Source of the DNA: Mayfieldus sp038317345
GTDB lineage: Bacteria; Actinomycetota; Thermoleophilia; Solirubrobacterales; 70-9
Assembly (NCBI GenBank): GCA_038317345.1
Contig: JBBQBH010000009.1
Location: 5,263-69,262 of the forward strand
Direction: 5' to 3'
DNA: 64,000 bases
Part shown: piece by piece, positions 8,864 to 17,183 of the stretch
Numbering within the stretch: the first letter of the stretch is position 1
Layout: every line of letters starts with the position of its first letter
Notes under the pieces: model-generated
The model's database searches: none
Seen by the model: the letters and a program-made list of their open reading frames with translations, nothing else
Told to the model about the DNA's origin: nothing
Translations under genes and position numbers: made by a program

Positions 8864-9601
8864 TCAGTCCGGGTACTCGTCCTTCCGCCACGCGCGGGGC
8901 TCGGCGGCCTGGGCCTTCGGCGTGCGGTCGAGCAGGAAGCTGTAGTACGGCGCGACGAACGGGTCGGACGCCATCACCGTGTAGGTGTGGTAGACGGTCC
9001 CGTTCTCGCGCGCGAACGCGATCCAGCTCGGGCCCTCACGCAGGCCGTCCTTGAGCTCGGCCCCGACCTGCCGCGACCACTCCTTGAGCCAGTCGGGCGG
9101 GTTTTCGATCATCTCCTTCACATCGGGGATCTGATGTGCCTGCTCCTCGGTCATCGCGAGGCCGAAATCGAATGGGAAGTCGCTCTCGAAGGTGGAGACG
9201 TAGGGGAACTGCCAGCCCATCCGCTGCTTGTAGGCGGCCAGCCGATCAATCGGCGCCCGCGAGAAGCAAATCAGGGTCACGTCGCGGTGGTTCAAATGGA
9301 CGAGCGAACCGTCGAGACCGTCCCCAAGGTTGGTGCAGCCGGGGCACGCACCGACTTCGTAATCAGGGCCATACATGATGTTGTAGGCGAGGAGCTGTGA
9401 GCGGCCGTCAAAGAGCTCGGCCAGGGTCTTTTTGCCGTCCTCGGTGTCGAACTCATACTCCTTCTCCACGGGTACCCACGGGAGCTCGAGTCGCTTCCTC
9501 TTGATCTCCTGGTTTTGCTCCGCCTGCTCGGCCTCGAGCTTCGCCAGCTCGTCCCGGGCCGCTTGCCATTCCTCGCGGGTGCCTATCGCGTGCTCAGGCA
9601 T
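8864..9601 (-). CDS. DUF899 family thioredoxin-fold protein
   Basis: This 245-residue protein has the DUF899 hallmarks: TREEWQAARDELAKLE at the start, LPWVPVEKEYEF, LLAYNIMYGPDYEVGACPGCT, LVHLNHRDVTLICFSRAP, and FPYVSTFESDFPFDFG. The family has a thioredoxin-like fold, and the ACPGC segment sits where a redox motif would be. The reaction is not established. It is transcribed alone, convergent with the sulfatase 21 bp away. Confidence 0.88.
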   Translation of the reverse strand: MPEHAIGTREEWQAARDELAKLEAEQAEQNQEIKRKRLELPWVPVEKEYEFDTEDGKKTLAELFDGRSQLLAYNIMYGPDYEVGACPGCTNLGDGLDGSLVHLNHRDVTLICFSRAPIDRLAAYKQRMGWQFPYVSTFESDFPFDFGLAMTEEQAHQIPDVKEMIENPPDWLKEWSRQVGAELKDGLREGPSWIAFARENGTVYHTYTVMASDPFVAPYYSFLLDRTPKAQAAEPRAWRKDEYPD

Positions 9602-9716
9602 CTCATCACCCTCCTGTCTCGAGCTCGGTATCTCCCGGCGCGATCGAATCCGAAAGCCAGTCGGACGCTACCGGGTCACAAAATGAGACCGGCGGCGGCG
9701 CGGAAACTCATCGCAG

Positions 9717-9770
9717 GGCCCCAGCCGAGCGACTTTGGGTGTCGATGCGTCGGTACCAAAGCGGTACCAC
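9717..9770. repeat. Integration scar at the tRNA-Pro hotspot (most eroded copy)
   Basis: About 12 bp matching the anticodon-arm end of tRNA-Pro (GGCCCCAGCCGA, ending at 9728) are followed by a flank (GCGACTTTGGGTGT) nearly identical to that after the longer tRNA fragment at 13692-13739. After it come two GGTACC-centred direct repeats with an 11-bp period (9751-9770). The shared flank plus paired repeats look like the arm side of an integrase attachment site. Apart from this the 222-bp interval 9602-9823 has no gene. Confidence 0.55.
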
Positions 9771-9823
9771 GCCAGTCCGAACGATGAGCGGGCCTGGCTG
9801 CGGCCGCCCGGTGGCCCATGGGG

Positions 9824-10885
9824 TTAGGCGTGATGGGGCTCGGTGCGGTGGGCGCTAACCTCGTTCCAGGTCAGCAGCCGTCCGCTCTGCTGATCGATCA
9901 CCTTGAGCCGGATCGCGCGCAGCCCGTCGCCTATGGTCAGCACCGGGACGTCGTGGAAGATCGCGTTCTCGTCGTGGGCGCACTGGAGGTTGTAGTTGGG
10001 GACCTTCGCGTTGAGGTGATGGACGTGGTGCAGGCCGATGCTCCCCGTGAAGAACTGCAGGACCCTGGGCAGGTCTAGGTAGGAGCTGCCGCGCAGCGCC
10101 GCGTCGGCGTAGCTCCAACCCTCTGAGCTCTCCCAGTAGACGTCCTCGAACTGGTGCTGCACGTAGAACATCCAGACGCCCACAGTGCCGGCGAGGACGG
10201 CCGTCGGCATCTGCACGAGGATCCACGCCTCAAAGCCGACGAACCACCAGATCGCACCGATCCCGACCGCGAGCACGAGGTTGGTGGCGATCACGCTGCG
10301 TCGCTGACGCAGGCGCATCTTCCGCGACCAGAACCGGGGTCCGATGATCAGGGACCAGATCGGGCCTATACCGAACATCACCACCGGGTTGCGGAAGAGG
10401 CGATACCCGAGCCGCTGCCGCCAGGGCATGGCCTGGTACTCGGTGACGGTGAGCGTCTGGACATCCCCGACGCCGCGCCGGTCGAGGTCGCCGGCGGTGC
10501 CGTGATGGACGGCGTGGTTGTGGCGCCAGTTCGCGAACGGCTGGAAGACGAGAAACCCGGTGAGCCGGCCGAGCCACACGTTTCCCCGCTTCGTGGGCAA
10601 GAACGACCCGTGGGCGCAGTCGTGGAAGACGATGAAGGTCCGCATAAGGAAACCAGCGGCGGGCACCGCGAGGGCGAGCACGAGCAGGTAGGAGACCTCC
10701 AGCGCCAGGTACATCAACACGGATAGCACCAGATAAGGGAGAACGGACGTCGATATGTCCAGCAGGCTGCGGCGCAAACGCGGCTGGGCGTACGGAGCGA
10801 GGGCGTCGCGCCAGAAGGGCGGTTCCCTGCGCGGTTTCCCGCCGGTGGTATCGAGGTTCGCTGTGGCCGTTTCGCCCATCTTCAT
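9824..10885 (-). CDS. Membrane fatty acid desaturase
   Basis: This 353-residue integral membrane protein has the three His boxes of the acyl-lipid desaturase family: HDCAHGS (about 89-95), HNHAVHH (about 123-129) and HHVHHLN (about 278-284), which bind the diiron centre. Four membrane spans surround them. It probably introduces a double bond into acyl chains of membrane lipids. It is monocistronic and lies between two tRNA-Pro integration scars, so it may be cargo of an old element, although desaturases are also core genes. Confidence 0.9.
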   Translation of the reverse strand: MKMGETATANLDTTGGKPRREPPFWRDALAPYAQPRLRRSLLDISTSVLPYLVLSVLMYLALEVSYLLVLALAVPAAGFLMRTFIVFHDCAHGSFLPTKRGNVWLGRLTGFLVFQPFANWRHNHAVHHGTAGDLDRRGVGDVQTLTVTEYQAMPWRQRLGYRLFRNPVVMFGIGPIWSLIIGPRFWSRKMRLRQRRSVIATNLVLAVGIGAIWWFVGFEAWILVQMPTAVLAGTVGVWMFYVQHQFEDVYWESSEGWSYADAALRGSSYLDLPRVLQFFTGSIGLHHVHHLNAKVPNYNLQCAHDENAIFHDVPVLTIGDGLRAIRLKVIDQQSGRLLTWNEVSAHRTEPHHA

Positions 10886-11160
10886 CCTGCCAGTCCCATA
10901 CCCGATCGCCTCGGCGCGGGGCTGGCGAGGCGATCACTTGCCATCCTAGACCCCGCGAGCTTCTCTGCGTGGAATGCCCGTTTCGAGGACACCTGAGCGC
11001 TGAGGTCGCAAGACTACGGCTCTACTCGGATCAGTCGCCGCGGCGGGCGCGCAGGGTTACGATGACGCACGGATGACCGTCGATGACCGGTGCGTCGAAC
11101 AGCTGAAGGAACCGCTACGGGTCGCCGCGGACGGCGGGGGACGCAACTCCCGTGACACCT

Positions 11161-11207
11161 AGTCGGGGCGACTGGATTTGAACCAGCGACCTTTCGGCCC
11201 CAGCCGA
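11161..11207 (-). repeat. tRNA-Pro 3'-half fragment (attachment-site scar)
   Basis: These 47 bp match the 3' part of the intact tRNA-Pro(GGG) at 15649-15696, with a single C missing in the run. They cover the T arm, variable loop and 3' side of the anticodon arm, with no 5' half. A tRNA-like 3' fragment is what integration into the 3' end of a tRNA leaves at the distal junction. The 275 bp before it (10886-11160) contain no recognisable gene. Confidence 0.8.
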
Positions 11208-11487
11208 CGAGTTCGCGTTCAGCCCGAGTCGGTTCTCGCCTGCTCAGGCGTGATGAGCGCTGTTCAGGTCGGCTCAGTTCCTCTCAGATTGGACCCCGAA
11301 TTGGACCCCGTCACTGCGCGGGGTTTGCTTTTACCCACAGAGTCCGGTTAGGTCGAAGCCCGGCCTGCCCGCCCGTCCTCAGCATCGAAGGCCCGCACGC
11401 CGACGGCACCTAGGGACGGGGTCGGCGTCCTCACCGGCATCGCGATCGGACCCATGGCCCAAGCGGGCTTGCGCCCAGTTCGGCTGT
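11208..11487. other. Non-coding arm of the second tRNA-Pro scar with paired 12-bp repeats
   Basis: No gene is seen here. At 11287-11310 there are two tandem 12-bp units, GATTGGACCCCG and AATTGGACCCCG. Paired short direct repeats next to a tRNA core are typical of tyrosine-integrase arm-binding sites. Their sequence differs from the GGTACC-type pairs at 9751 and 13830, which suggests a different integrase. Confidence 0.4.
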
Positions 11488-13170
11488 TCAGCGGCGGACC
11501 CTGAAAGTCCACGACGCGGGTGTCGGATCCGCGACGCCGTTGACGATCGCCTTGACCCGGAACTGGTAGCGACCGGGCCTGAGGTGGCGGAAGGTGTGCG
11601 GCGAGCTGCAATCGGCCCAGCCCCGCGCGTAGAAGCACTGGTAGGAGACGCCCGGCATGTCGGAGGAGAAGGCGAAGGCGACCTGGCGCTTGTGGGTGCG
11701 GTGCTTCGGGTGGTGGGTGAGGAAGGTGTCGGGGATCGGGCGCTCAGCTACAACCGGCGCCTGGTCGTATGTGTAGTCGTTGCCGGTGCCGGCACTCGGG
11801 TTGGAGCCGACAGGGGTAGTCACGGTGACGTCGACTGTGCTCCCGCCGGCTCCCGCCGGGGCATTCACCGTGATCGTCGCGTTATTGAGGACTTTGACGC
11901 TGGAGGCGCTGTTGGCCCCGAACTTGACTGCCGTCGTGCCGGCAAAGCCTGTGCCCGTGATGGTTACCTGGTTCCCGCCCGTGGCCGGTCCGTGGGTCGG
12001 AGACAGGCCGGTTACCGTCGGGGGCAAGATCGGGTCATAGCTGAAGTCGTTGGCCGTACCAGCGGTCGGCGAAGTCCCGTTCGGCGTGACGACGGTCACG
12101 TCGACCGTGGATCCGGCAGTGCCCGCGGGAGCGTTTACCGTGATGGTCGTGTCGTTTAGAACGTTGACTGAGGAGGCGCTGGCGGCGCCGAATTTGACGG
12201 AGGTCGCGCCCGTGAATTCAGTGCCTCCGATCGTCACCTGATATCCCCCCGCGGCCGGCCCATGGTTCGGGACGAGCGTGGACACACTTGGAACGTCGTA
12301 GGTGTAGTCGTTGCCGACGCCGGCCGGGGAGCTCGTTCCCCCGGGGCTGGTCACTGTGACGTTGACCGTGGATCCGCCGGTGCCCCCTGGCGCAGTGGCC
12401 GTCACGGTGGTCGAGTCGACGACGTTTACGTTGGTCGCGTTGCTGGTGCCGAAATGCACCGCGGTCGCGCCGATTAGGTTGGTGCCCGTGATCGTTACCG
12501 AGTTGCCACCTGGAGCAGGACCATGGGTCGGGTTGAGGGCCGTCACCGTAGGTGCCGGGACGTCGTAGGAGTAGTTGTCGCCGGTGCCGGACGGGGAGCT
12601 CGTTCCCCCAGGAGTGGTCACCGTAACGTCGACCGTGGATCCGCCCGTGCCCGCCGGAGCGGTCGCGGTTATCTGGGTCGCATTGTTGATCGTGAAACCC
12701 GTGGCCGGGATGGCGCCGAAATTCACCGTCGTCGGTCCGCTGAATCCGCTGCCGGTGATCGTCACCGAGGTGCTGCCCGCGGCGGGGCCGTGGGTCGGGC
12801 TCAGCGAGGTGACTGTCGGGACGGGAAAGTCGTAGGTGTACTGGTCGGCGATGCCAGTGGCCGAAGTCTCAGCAGTCGCATTGGTGACCGTCACGTCGAC
12901 CGTCGACCCGGCGGTGCCAGCGGGGGCCGTGGCCGTGATCGAGCCGTCGTCGACAACCATAAATGTGGTGGCATCCGTGGCCCCGAACTTCACCGCCGTT
13001 GCCGCGGTAAAGCCACTGCCGGTGATCGTCACCGAGTTTCCACCCGCGGCTGGCCCGTTGGCCGGGGTGAGGCCGGTAACGGCCGGGGCGGCAGCGAGCG
13101 CCGCCGGCGCACCCGCCAACGCGATGGCGAGGGTCGCGACGGCAACGGTGATGGCTAGTCGGGCTCTCAT
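11488..13170 (-). CDS. Secreted protein with five IPT/TIG repeats and C-terminal Ig-like domain
   Basis: This 560-residue protein opens with a signal peptide (MRARLAITVAVATLAIALA). Five IPT/TIG immunoglobulin-like repeats of about 88 residues follow, each opening with P.VT.L.P..GPAAGG..VTITG and ending in VTVT.P.G.S...G..NDYTY. The last 75 residues form an Ig-like module (PDTFLTHHPKHR to WTFRVRR) shared with the secreted protein at 1253-1963. There is no sortase motif or membrane anchor. IPT/TIG arrays usually act in adhesion or as stalks. The repeat DNA is tandem at about 264-270 bp per unit. The gene lies between two tRNA-Pro scars and has a leader shared with the 3.2-kb locus. Confidence 0.88.
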   Translation of the reverse strand: MRARLAITVAVATLAIALAGAPAALAAAPAVTGLTPANGPAAGGNSVTITGSGFTAATAVKFGATDATTFMVVDDGSITATAPAGTAGSTVDVTVTNATAETSATGIADQYTYDFPVPTVTSLSPTHGPAAGSTSVTITGSGFSGPTTVNFGAIPATGFTINNATQITATAPAGTGGSTVDVTVTTPGGTSSPSGTGDNYSYDVPAPTVTALNPTHGPAPGGNSVTITGTNLIGATAVHFGTSNATNVNVVDSTTVTATAPGGTGGSTVNVTVTSPGGTSSPAGVGNDYTYDVPSVSTLVPNHGPAAGGYQVTIGGTEFTGATSVKFGAASASSVNVLNDTTITVNAPAGTAGSTVDVTVVTPNGTSPTAGTANDFSYDPILPPTVTGLSPTHGPATGGNQVTITGTGFAGTTAVKFGANSASSVKVLNNATITVNAPAGAGGSTVDVTVTTPVGSNPSAGTGNDYTYDQAPVVAERPIPDTFLTHHPKHRTHKRQVAFAFSSDMPGVSYQCFYARGWADCSSPHTFRHLRPGRYQFRVKAIVNGVADPTPASWTFRVRR

Positions 13171-13330
13171 GTGGGGCTCAGGTCAGCCGGCAGGTGCCGC
13201 AGCGGCAACACGGGGCGCGGGGGCCGGCGCGGGCTGGGGCGCTGCGGTGGACGTGGGCAGTTGAGGATGCCTCCGTGCCCGCGATCTGAGCGACCATTCG
13301 CGTGATACGCCAATGAGCAATGAGTGATGA
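13171..13330 (-). other. Possible remnant of a Pro/Ala-rich tail gene upstream of the IPT/TIG gene
   Basis: On the minus strand one frame reads QPAPAPAPRVAAAAPAG then stop, 11 bp before the IPT/TIG start. This resembles the Ala-Pro tail that ends the 394-aa gene just before its coupled secreted partner at 1963. An 82-codon frame (13415-13167) also ends with an ATGA overlap. Both are short and frame-broken, so I read the stretch as a decayed copy of the 394-aa gene rather than a working one. Confidence 0.3.
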
Positions 13331-13419
13331 GCCGGTTCAGCTTTCGCTCCCGGTCCGTCCGTCTACGCCGAGATACATCGAGTGCCTGCGGCGCACTGTA
13401 GCCATAATCTGTCAACCCG
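13331..13419 (-). promoter_or_regulatory. Conserved 5' region shared by the two surface-protein loci (copy B)
   Basis: It aligns over about 90 bp with 3234-3323. On the transcribed strand it has a TTGACA-like hexamer, then ATTATGGCTACAGT, GTAGACGGACGGACC and CTGAACCGGC. The next 270 bp (13420-13691) hold no gene. They include a 14-bp tRNA-Pro scrap (AGTCGGGGCGACTG, 13454-13467) and are less GC-rich than the surroundings. Confidence 0.45.
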
Positions 13420-13691
13420 CAACAGCGCGAAGGGGCTATTTTTGACTATTGATGAGTCGGGGCGACTGTTACTAACTGGCTCTAGCAAGCAATTTCGGGA
13501 CTGCGTGCTACTGCCGGCGCGACTGACCGCACGGACTAGGGGAGGACCGTTTCCCGTACGGGATTTGCTAATGCTTTGCCCGATCCGTGCTACCCCCCTG
13601 CTACTGACTTGCTTGCGACCGTGCGCGGACCTGTGCGACCTTATGCGCTGCATCTGAGCATGGCCGCTGCGTGGTCGTGCTTGAGCTAGTT

Positions 13692-13739
13692 AGTCGGGGC
13701 GACTGGATTTGAACCAGCGACCTTTCGGCCCCCAGCCGA
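13692..13739 (-). repeat. tRNA-Pro 3'-half fragment (attachment-site scar, perfect 48 bp)
   Basis: This is a perfect 48-bp copy of 15649-15696, the 3' part of tRNA-Pro(GGG). It stops at the same point in the anticodon arm as the copy at 11161. It is followed by GCGATTTTGGGTGT, also found after the 9717 scrap. It is the distal junction of an insertion whose other end would be the intact tRNA at 15651. Confidence 0.85.
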
Positions 13740-13777
13740 GCGATTTTGGGTGTAGATGTGTCCGATGAGCGTCAGAA

Positions 13778-13850
13778 CGTCCTATGGGTCCACGTTTCTG
13801 GACGATCTGGACCCATAGGACGCATCAGTCGGTACCAAGGCGGTACCACG
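13778..13850. repeat. Perfect 15-bp inverted repeat plus paired GGTACC repeats in the scar arm
   Basis: CGTCCTATGGGTCCA (13778-13792) and its exact reverse complement (13808-13822) flank a 15-nt loop. The whole hairpin is absent from the otherwise parallel arm at 9740-9770, so it looks inserted. It is followed by two GGTACC-centred repeats with an 11-bp period (13831-13850), matching 9751-9770. Confidence 0.6.
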
Positions 13851-13953
13851 ACCGGCTAGTTGGGGCCGGACTTCGGCGAGTCACGCGACGATCCGCTCCC
13901 GGCAGAACGCCGAGAGCTCTCATTTAAGCGGCCCACCTAGGCTCACGCTCGTC

Positions 13954-15570
13954 GTGGGTGGTCTCGGTCCCCCTCCAGTGCCCCAGGCGGCGTGCCCCGG
14001 TCTGCCGCGACGACCGACGTCGTCGGCGCCGACCGCGGCCTTGATCGTCAGTCTCGCCGCGCTGGTCGCGACCCTAGCCTTCTGCGCCGACCGGATCCAC
14101 AACGGCGACTTCTTTTTGCAGCTGCTCGGCGGGCGGTTCGTCTCCCTGCACGGGTTCGCGAGCCAGGATCCGTTCCCGACCATCTCCCAGGGCCACACCT
14201 GGCTCAACCAGCAATGGCTGTCCGAGCTCAGCTTCTACTGGGTCGCCCGCGCTATCGGGTTCACTGGATTGGCGGTCGCCTACGCCGCGCTGCTGGCGTT
14301 CCCGTTGCTGTTGCTTCTGTGGTCATGCCGCAGCAAAGGCCCCGTGATGCTTGTGATCGGGGCAGCTTTCTACCTGCCGGTCGTGCTTTCCATCGCCCAC
14401 CCCAGAGCGGCCGGATTCACGGTCCTCGCCTTCTCGACCCTCGTCATTCTCATGACGGCCGCTTTGCGCGGTCGCTTCCCGCCCACCGCCGGGATTCGGG
14501 CCCAGCTCTGGTGGATCCTGATCCCGCTGCTCTTCGCGCTCTGGGCCAATCTGCACGGTGGCTTCGTGGCCGGCTTGCTGCTGGTCGCCGCGGTCACGAC
14601 CGGATCGCTTCTGGACCGCCGCAGAGGGCTTCAGGGCGCGCTCGATCCGGTTGCCATCGCCGCGATCGCGGGCAGCGGGCTGCTCGCGGTCCTAACGATC
14701 ACGATTGCCACCCCGCTGGGCACTCAGATCTGGTCCTACATCTTCAGCTTCCGCAACGCTGGGATCGCAGTCGTGAGTTCCGAGTGGCGCTCCTCGCTGC
14801 ATTCGCCTGCCGCAACGCTTTACCTTGGCGCCGCCGCACTGCTCGTCGCCTGGCTGTGGTCGCGAACGCCGGCTCCGCGACGGTTCACACCCCTGCTGAT
14901 CGCCGGCGCTTTCATCGCCTTCGGCGCGCTGGCGCTGCGAAACCTCGTTTACGTCGGTCCCGGGATCGTGATGCTCATTGCATGCTCCGCACCCGATCGT
15001 GTTCCGGGCAGGGGCCGGCGCAAGAGCGCGCTCGCCGCTGTCGTTGCGGGCCTGGCGGCGCTGCTCTGGGTCACCGCTGCCGAGCCGCCCCGCAATGCGC
15101 CCCCGCTCGGCTCGGCTCTGGTCAGCTACGCGATTGCCCACCCGCCGCGAGCCGGCCTGATCGCGACCTATGCCGGCACCGGTTCCTACATCCTCTGGCG
15201 CTCCCCCCACACGCCGGTCGTCCTTAATGGTTGGCTGGAGCATTTCAGTGCCGCGCAGTTGCGGGGAACCTACGGGATCCTCGACGCGCGGCTGCGCGAC
15301 CCGATGCCCTCGGTGAGGCGGCTCGGGATCGGCGCAGTGATCGCCGTCAGGCCTCGGGCGATCCGGTCCCTGCGCGAACACGGATTCGTGACCAGGTTCG
15401 CCGATCGCAACGGGGCCTACCTGGTCAAGCGAGCGCTGGGCTCACGGCCGGGGCGCCGGAACGGGACCATGCGGGCGACGACAGGTCAAGCTCCCGCACG
15501 TGGCCAGCACGTCGAGGCGAGCCGCCAGCCAGCGCACGACGTTGCGGTAGCGCGACCGCCGGGCCAGTGA
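13954..15570 (+). CDS. Polytopic membrane protein, possibly GT-C glycosyltransferase-like
   Basis: This 538-residue protein has about ten membrane spans. After TM1, an extracytoplasmic loop reads HNGDFFLQLLGGRFVSLHG, then QDPFPTISQG and WLNQQWLSEL. This D..., DPF and W(L)..W pattern occurs in large actinobacterial membrane proteins related to PMT/GT-C transferases, where acidic residues in the first loop are catalytic. The C-terminal 90 residues are soluble and Arg rich. The reaction is not known. It sits alone between the third tRNA-Pro scar and the intact tRNA, so it may be cargo. Start GTG 13954 was chosen because it precedes TM1. Confidence 0.65.
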   Translation: MGGLGPPPVPQAACPGLPRRPTSSAPTAALIVSLAALVATLAFCADRIHNGDFFLQLLGGRFVSLHGFASQDPFPTISQGHTWLNQQWLSELSFYWVARAIGFTGLAVAYAALLAFPLLLLLWSCRSKGPVMLVIGAAFYLPVVLSIAHPRAAGFTVLAFSTLVILMTAALRGRFPPTAGIRAQLWWILIPLLFALWANLHGGFVAGLLLVAAVTTGSLLDRRRGLQGALDPVAIAAIAGSGLLAVLTITIATPLGTQIWSYIFSFRNAGIAVVSSEWRSSLHSPAATLYLGAAALLVAWLWSRTPAPRRFTPLLIAGAFIAFGALALRNLVYVGPGIVMLIACSAPDRVPGRGRRKSALAAVVAGLAALLWVTAAEPPRNAPPLGSALVSYAIAHPPRAGLIATYAGTGSYILWRSPHTPVVLNGWLEHFSAAQLRGTYGILDARLRDPMPSVRRLGIGAVIAVRPRAIRSLREHGFVTRFADRNGAYLVKRALGSRPGRRNGTMRATTGQAPARGQHVEASRQPAHDVAVARPPGQ

Positions 15571-15650
15571 GTGCACGCGCCCGCGCCGCCTCCGCCGGCT
15601 ACTCATTTGGTATGCGGCGCGAGAGCCAGAATCAATGTGTCCTTCTTGAG

Positions 15651-15724
15651 TCGGGGCGACTGGATTTGAACCAGCGACCTTTCGGCCCCCAGCCGAATGC
15701 GCTACCAGACTGCGCCACGCCCCG
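15651..15724 (-). tRNA. tRNA-Pro (anticodon GGG)
   Basis: The cloverleaf is complete: acceptor CGGGGCG paired with CGCCCCG, discriminator A, anticodon stem TTCGG/CCGAA around loop CTGGGGG (anticodon GGG), and T arm with GGTTCAAATCC. The terminal CCA is not encoded. It is the target of repeated integrations: its 3' part recurs at 13692, 11161 and in shorter scraps. Confidence 0.95.
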
Positions 15725-15749
15725 ATATGTCGGACGTTAGACCGTCCAG

Positions 15750-15820
15750 AGCGGGCGAGGGGACTCGAACCCCCACTGAGACCTTGGAAGGGTCTAGTGC
15801 AACCGTTACACCACGCCCGC
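15750..15820 (-). tRNA. tRNA-Gly (anticodon TCC)
   Basis: Acceptor GCGGGCG pairs with CGCCCGC. The anticodon stem AGACC/GGTCT holds loop CTTCCAA (anticodon TCC). The T loop is GGTTCGAGTCC and the discriminator is T, as usual for bacterial tRNA-Gly. It lies 25 bp upstream of tRNA-Pro on the same strand, so the two are likely co-transcribed. Confidence 0.95.
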
Positions 15821-15917
15821 CAATGCTCCGGCGATTATAGGTCTCGGACGAGCAGCCGAATTTGGACGCCGCTGCCGCCCTTTGGCTTGGGCGCACAGGT
15901 GCCGATAGCCCTCCACG

Positions 15918-17174
15918 ATGCGAAGCCGCTTCTCGACTTTTCCCTTGGCGTTGCGTTGGCGGGGCGCCTTGCTCGTCCTGGCGTTCACGTTCGGCGTCCT
16001 GGCCAGCGGCTGTGGTGGGGGCTCAGGGGGCGACGGCAACGGTCCAAGTGGCGGCGGCGGCTCGTCGCAGGGCGGGCAGCAAATCGATTGGAAGCTGTTC
16101 GGCCGCGTCCCCCAGCGCCTCCACTACCTCCCCTCCAAGCTCAATCCTCCGCTGAAGAAGGTCTGGGACTACGACGATCAGGCGCTGATCGAGTTCCCAC
16201 CCGCGATCGCCAACGGCCGCCTCTACCTGGTCAACAAGTACAGCAACGTGCGAGCGCTGGACGCGGACAGCGGAAAGGTGGTCTGGGACCTGCGCCGCGA
16301 CCGCCACTACAAGGGGCCCCCGTCGGACGTCACGGCGCCGGTGTTCGTGCGCGGCAAGGTCTACGTGGCCTTCATGGATGGGACCCTCTTGGCCCTCAAC
16401 GCCAAGGACGCCAAGGACGCCAAGATCGAATGGAAGCGCAAGCTCCCCACGACGCTTCAATCGTCCCCGCTGGTGATCGGCCAGACGCTCTACATCGGCT
16501 CCGACAAGGGGATCTGTTTCGCACTCGACACCGCCACCGGCAAGACGCGCTGGACCTACCAGGACCAGCACGTGGTCAAGGCCAGCCCGAGCTATGACGG
16601 GGGCAAGGTCTATTTCGCCGACTACCACGGAGGAATGTTCGCCCTGCGGGCATCCGATGGGCACAAGGTCTGGAGCACCTTGACCCCGGATCTGCCACCG
16701 GGCGGCGAGGGCGGCTTCTATTCGTCGCCGGCGATCGCGAATGGGCTCGTCTATGCGGGACGTGACGACGGCACGGTCTACGCGCTGGACAAGCGCGACG
16801 GGCACTACTCGTGGTCGTTCGACACCGGCAACTACATGTACGGCTCACCTGCGGTGGCCGACGTCCCGGGCACGAAGGGCTCGACCATCTACATCGGCTC
16901 CTACGATCACCACCTCTACGCGATCGACGCCCTGAACGGCAAGCTGCGCTGGCGCTACGACGTCGGGGGGGCGGTTCCTGGCACCGCAGTCGTGATCGGG
17001 CACACCGTCTACACGTCGAGCTTTACGACCCAAAAGTCGATTGGGATCGACGTGTTGACGCACAAGAAGGTCTTCAGCTTCGGCTCCCCGGGCTACACGC
17101 CGATGGTCTCAAACGGGCAGAGCCTCTTCCTGGTCGGCTATTACTCGCTGGCCCGCTTCGACGCCAAGAAGTAG
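15918..17174 (+). CDS. PQQ-binding-like beta-propeller lipoprotein
   Basis: This 418-residue protein has a signal peptide with lipobox LASGCGGG, a Gly/Ser linker, and repeated propeller blades with the A.(D)..tG...W pattern (VRALDADSGKVVWDL, CFALDTATGKTRWTY, VYALDKRDGHYSW, LYAIDALNGKLRWRY). This is the PQQ-like eight-bladed fold, related to BamB and quinoprotein dehydrogenases. No catalytic dehydrogenase residues are evident, so a binding or scaffolding role at the outer face is more likely. It ends 9 bp before the distal attachment copy of the tRNA-Trp element. Confidence 0.85.
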   Translation: MRSRFSTFPLALRWRGALLVLAFTFGVLASGCGGGSGGDGNGPSGGGGSSQGGQQIDWKLFGRVPQRLHYLPSKLNPPLKKVWDYDDQALIEFPPAIANGRLYLVNKYSNVRALDADSGKVVWDLRRDRHYKGPPSDVTAPVFVRGKVYVAFMDGTLLALNAKDAKDAKIEWKRKLPTTLQSSPLVIGQTLYIGSDKGICFALDTATGKTRWTYQDQHVVKASPSYDGGKVYFADYHGGMFALRASDGHKVWSTLTPDLPPGGEGGFYSSPAIANGLVYAGRDDGTVYALDKRDGHYSWSFDTGNYMYGSPAVADVPGTKGSTIYIGSYDHHLYAIDALNGKLRWRYDVGGAVPGTAVVIGHTVYTSSFTTQKSIGIDVLTHKKVFSFGSPGYTPMVSNGQSLFLVGYYSLARFDAKK

Positions 17175-17183
17175 AGGGGCTCC

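Noticed and set aside
11770..13110. Regular repeats of about 265 bp, considered as CRISPR or satellite DNA
   Set aside because: They encode in-frame IPT/TIG domains of one secreted protein. Units are long and diverged, and there are no short identical repeats with unique spacers. No CRISPR array was seen anywhere.
13992..15227. Alternative plus-strand frame of 411 codons
   Set aside because: It is Arg/Pro-rich and overlaps the hydrophobic 538-codon frame, which has membrane spans and conserved loop motifs.
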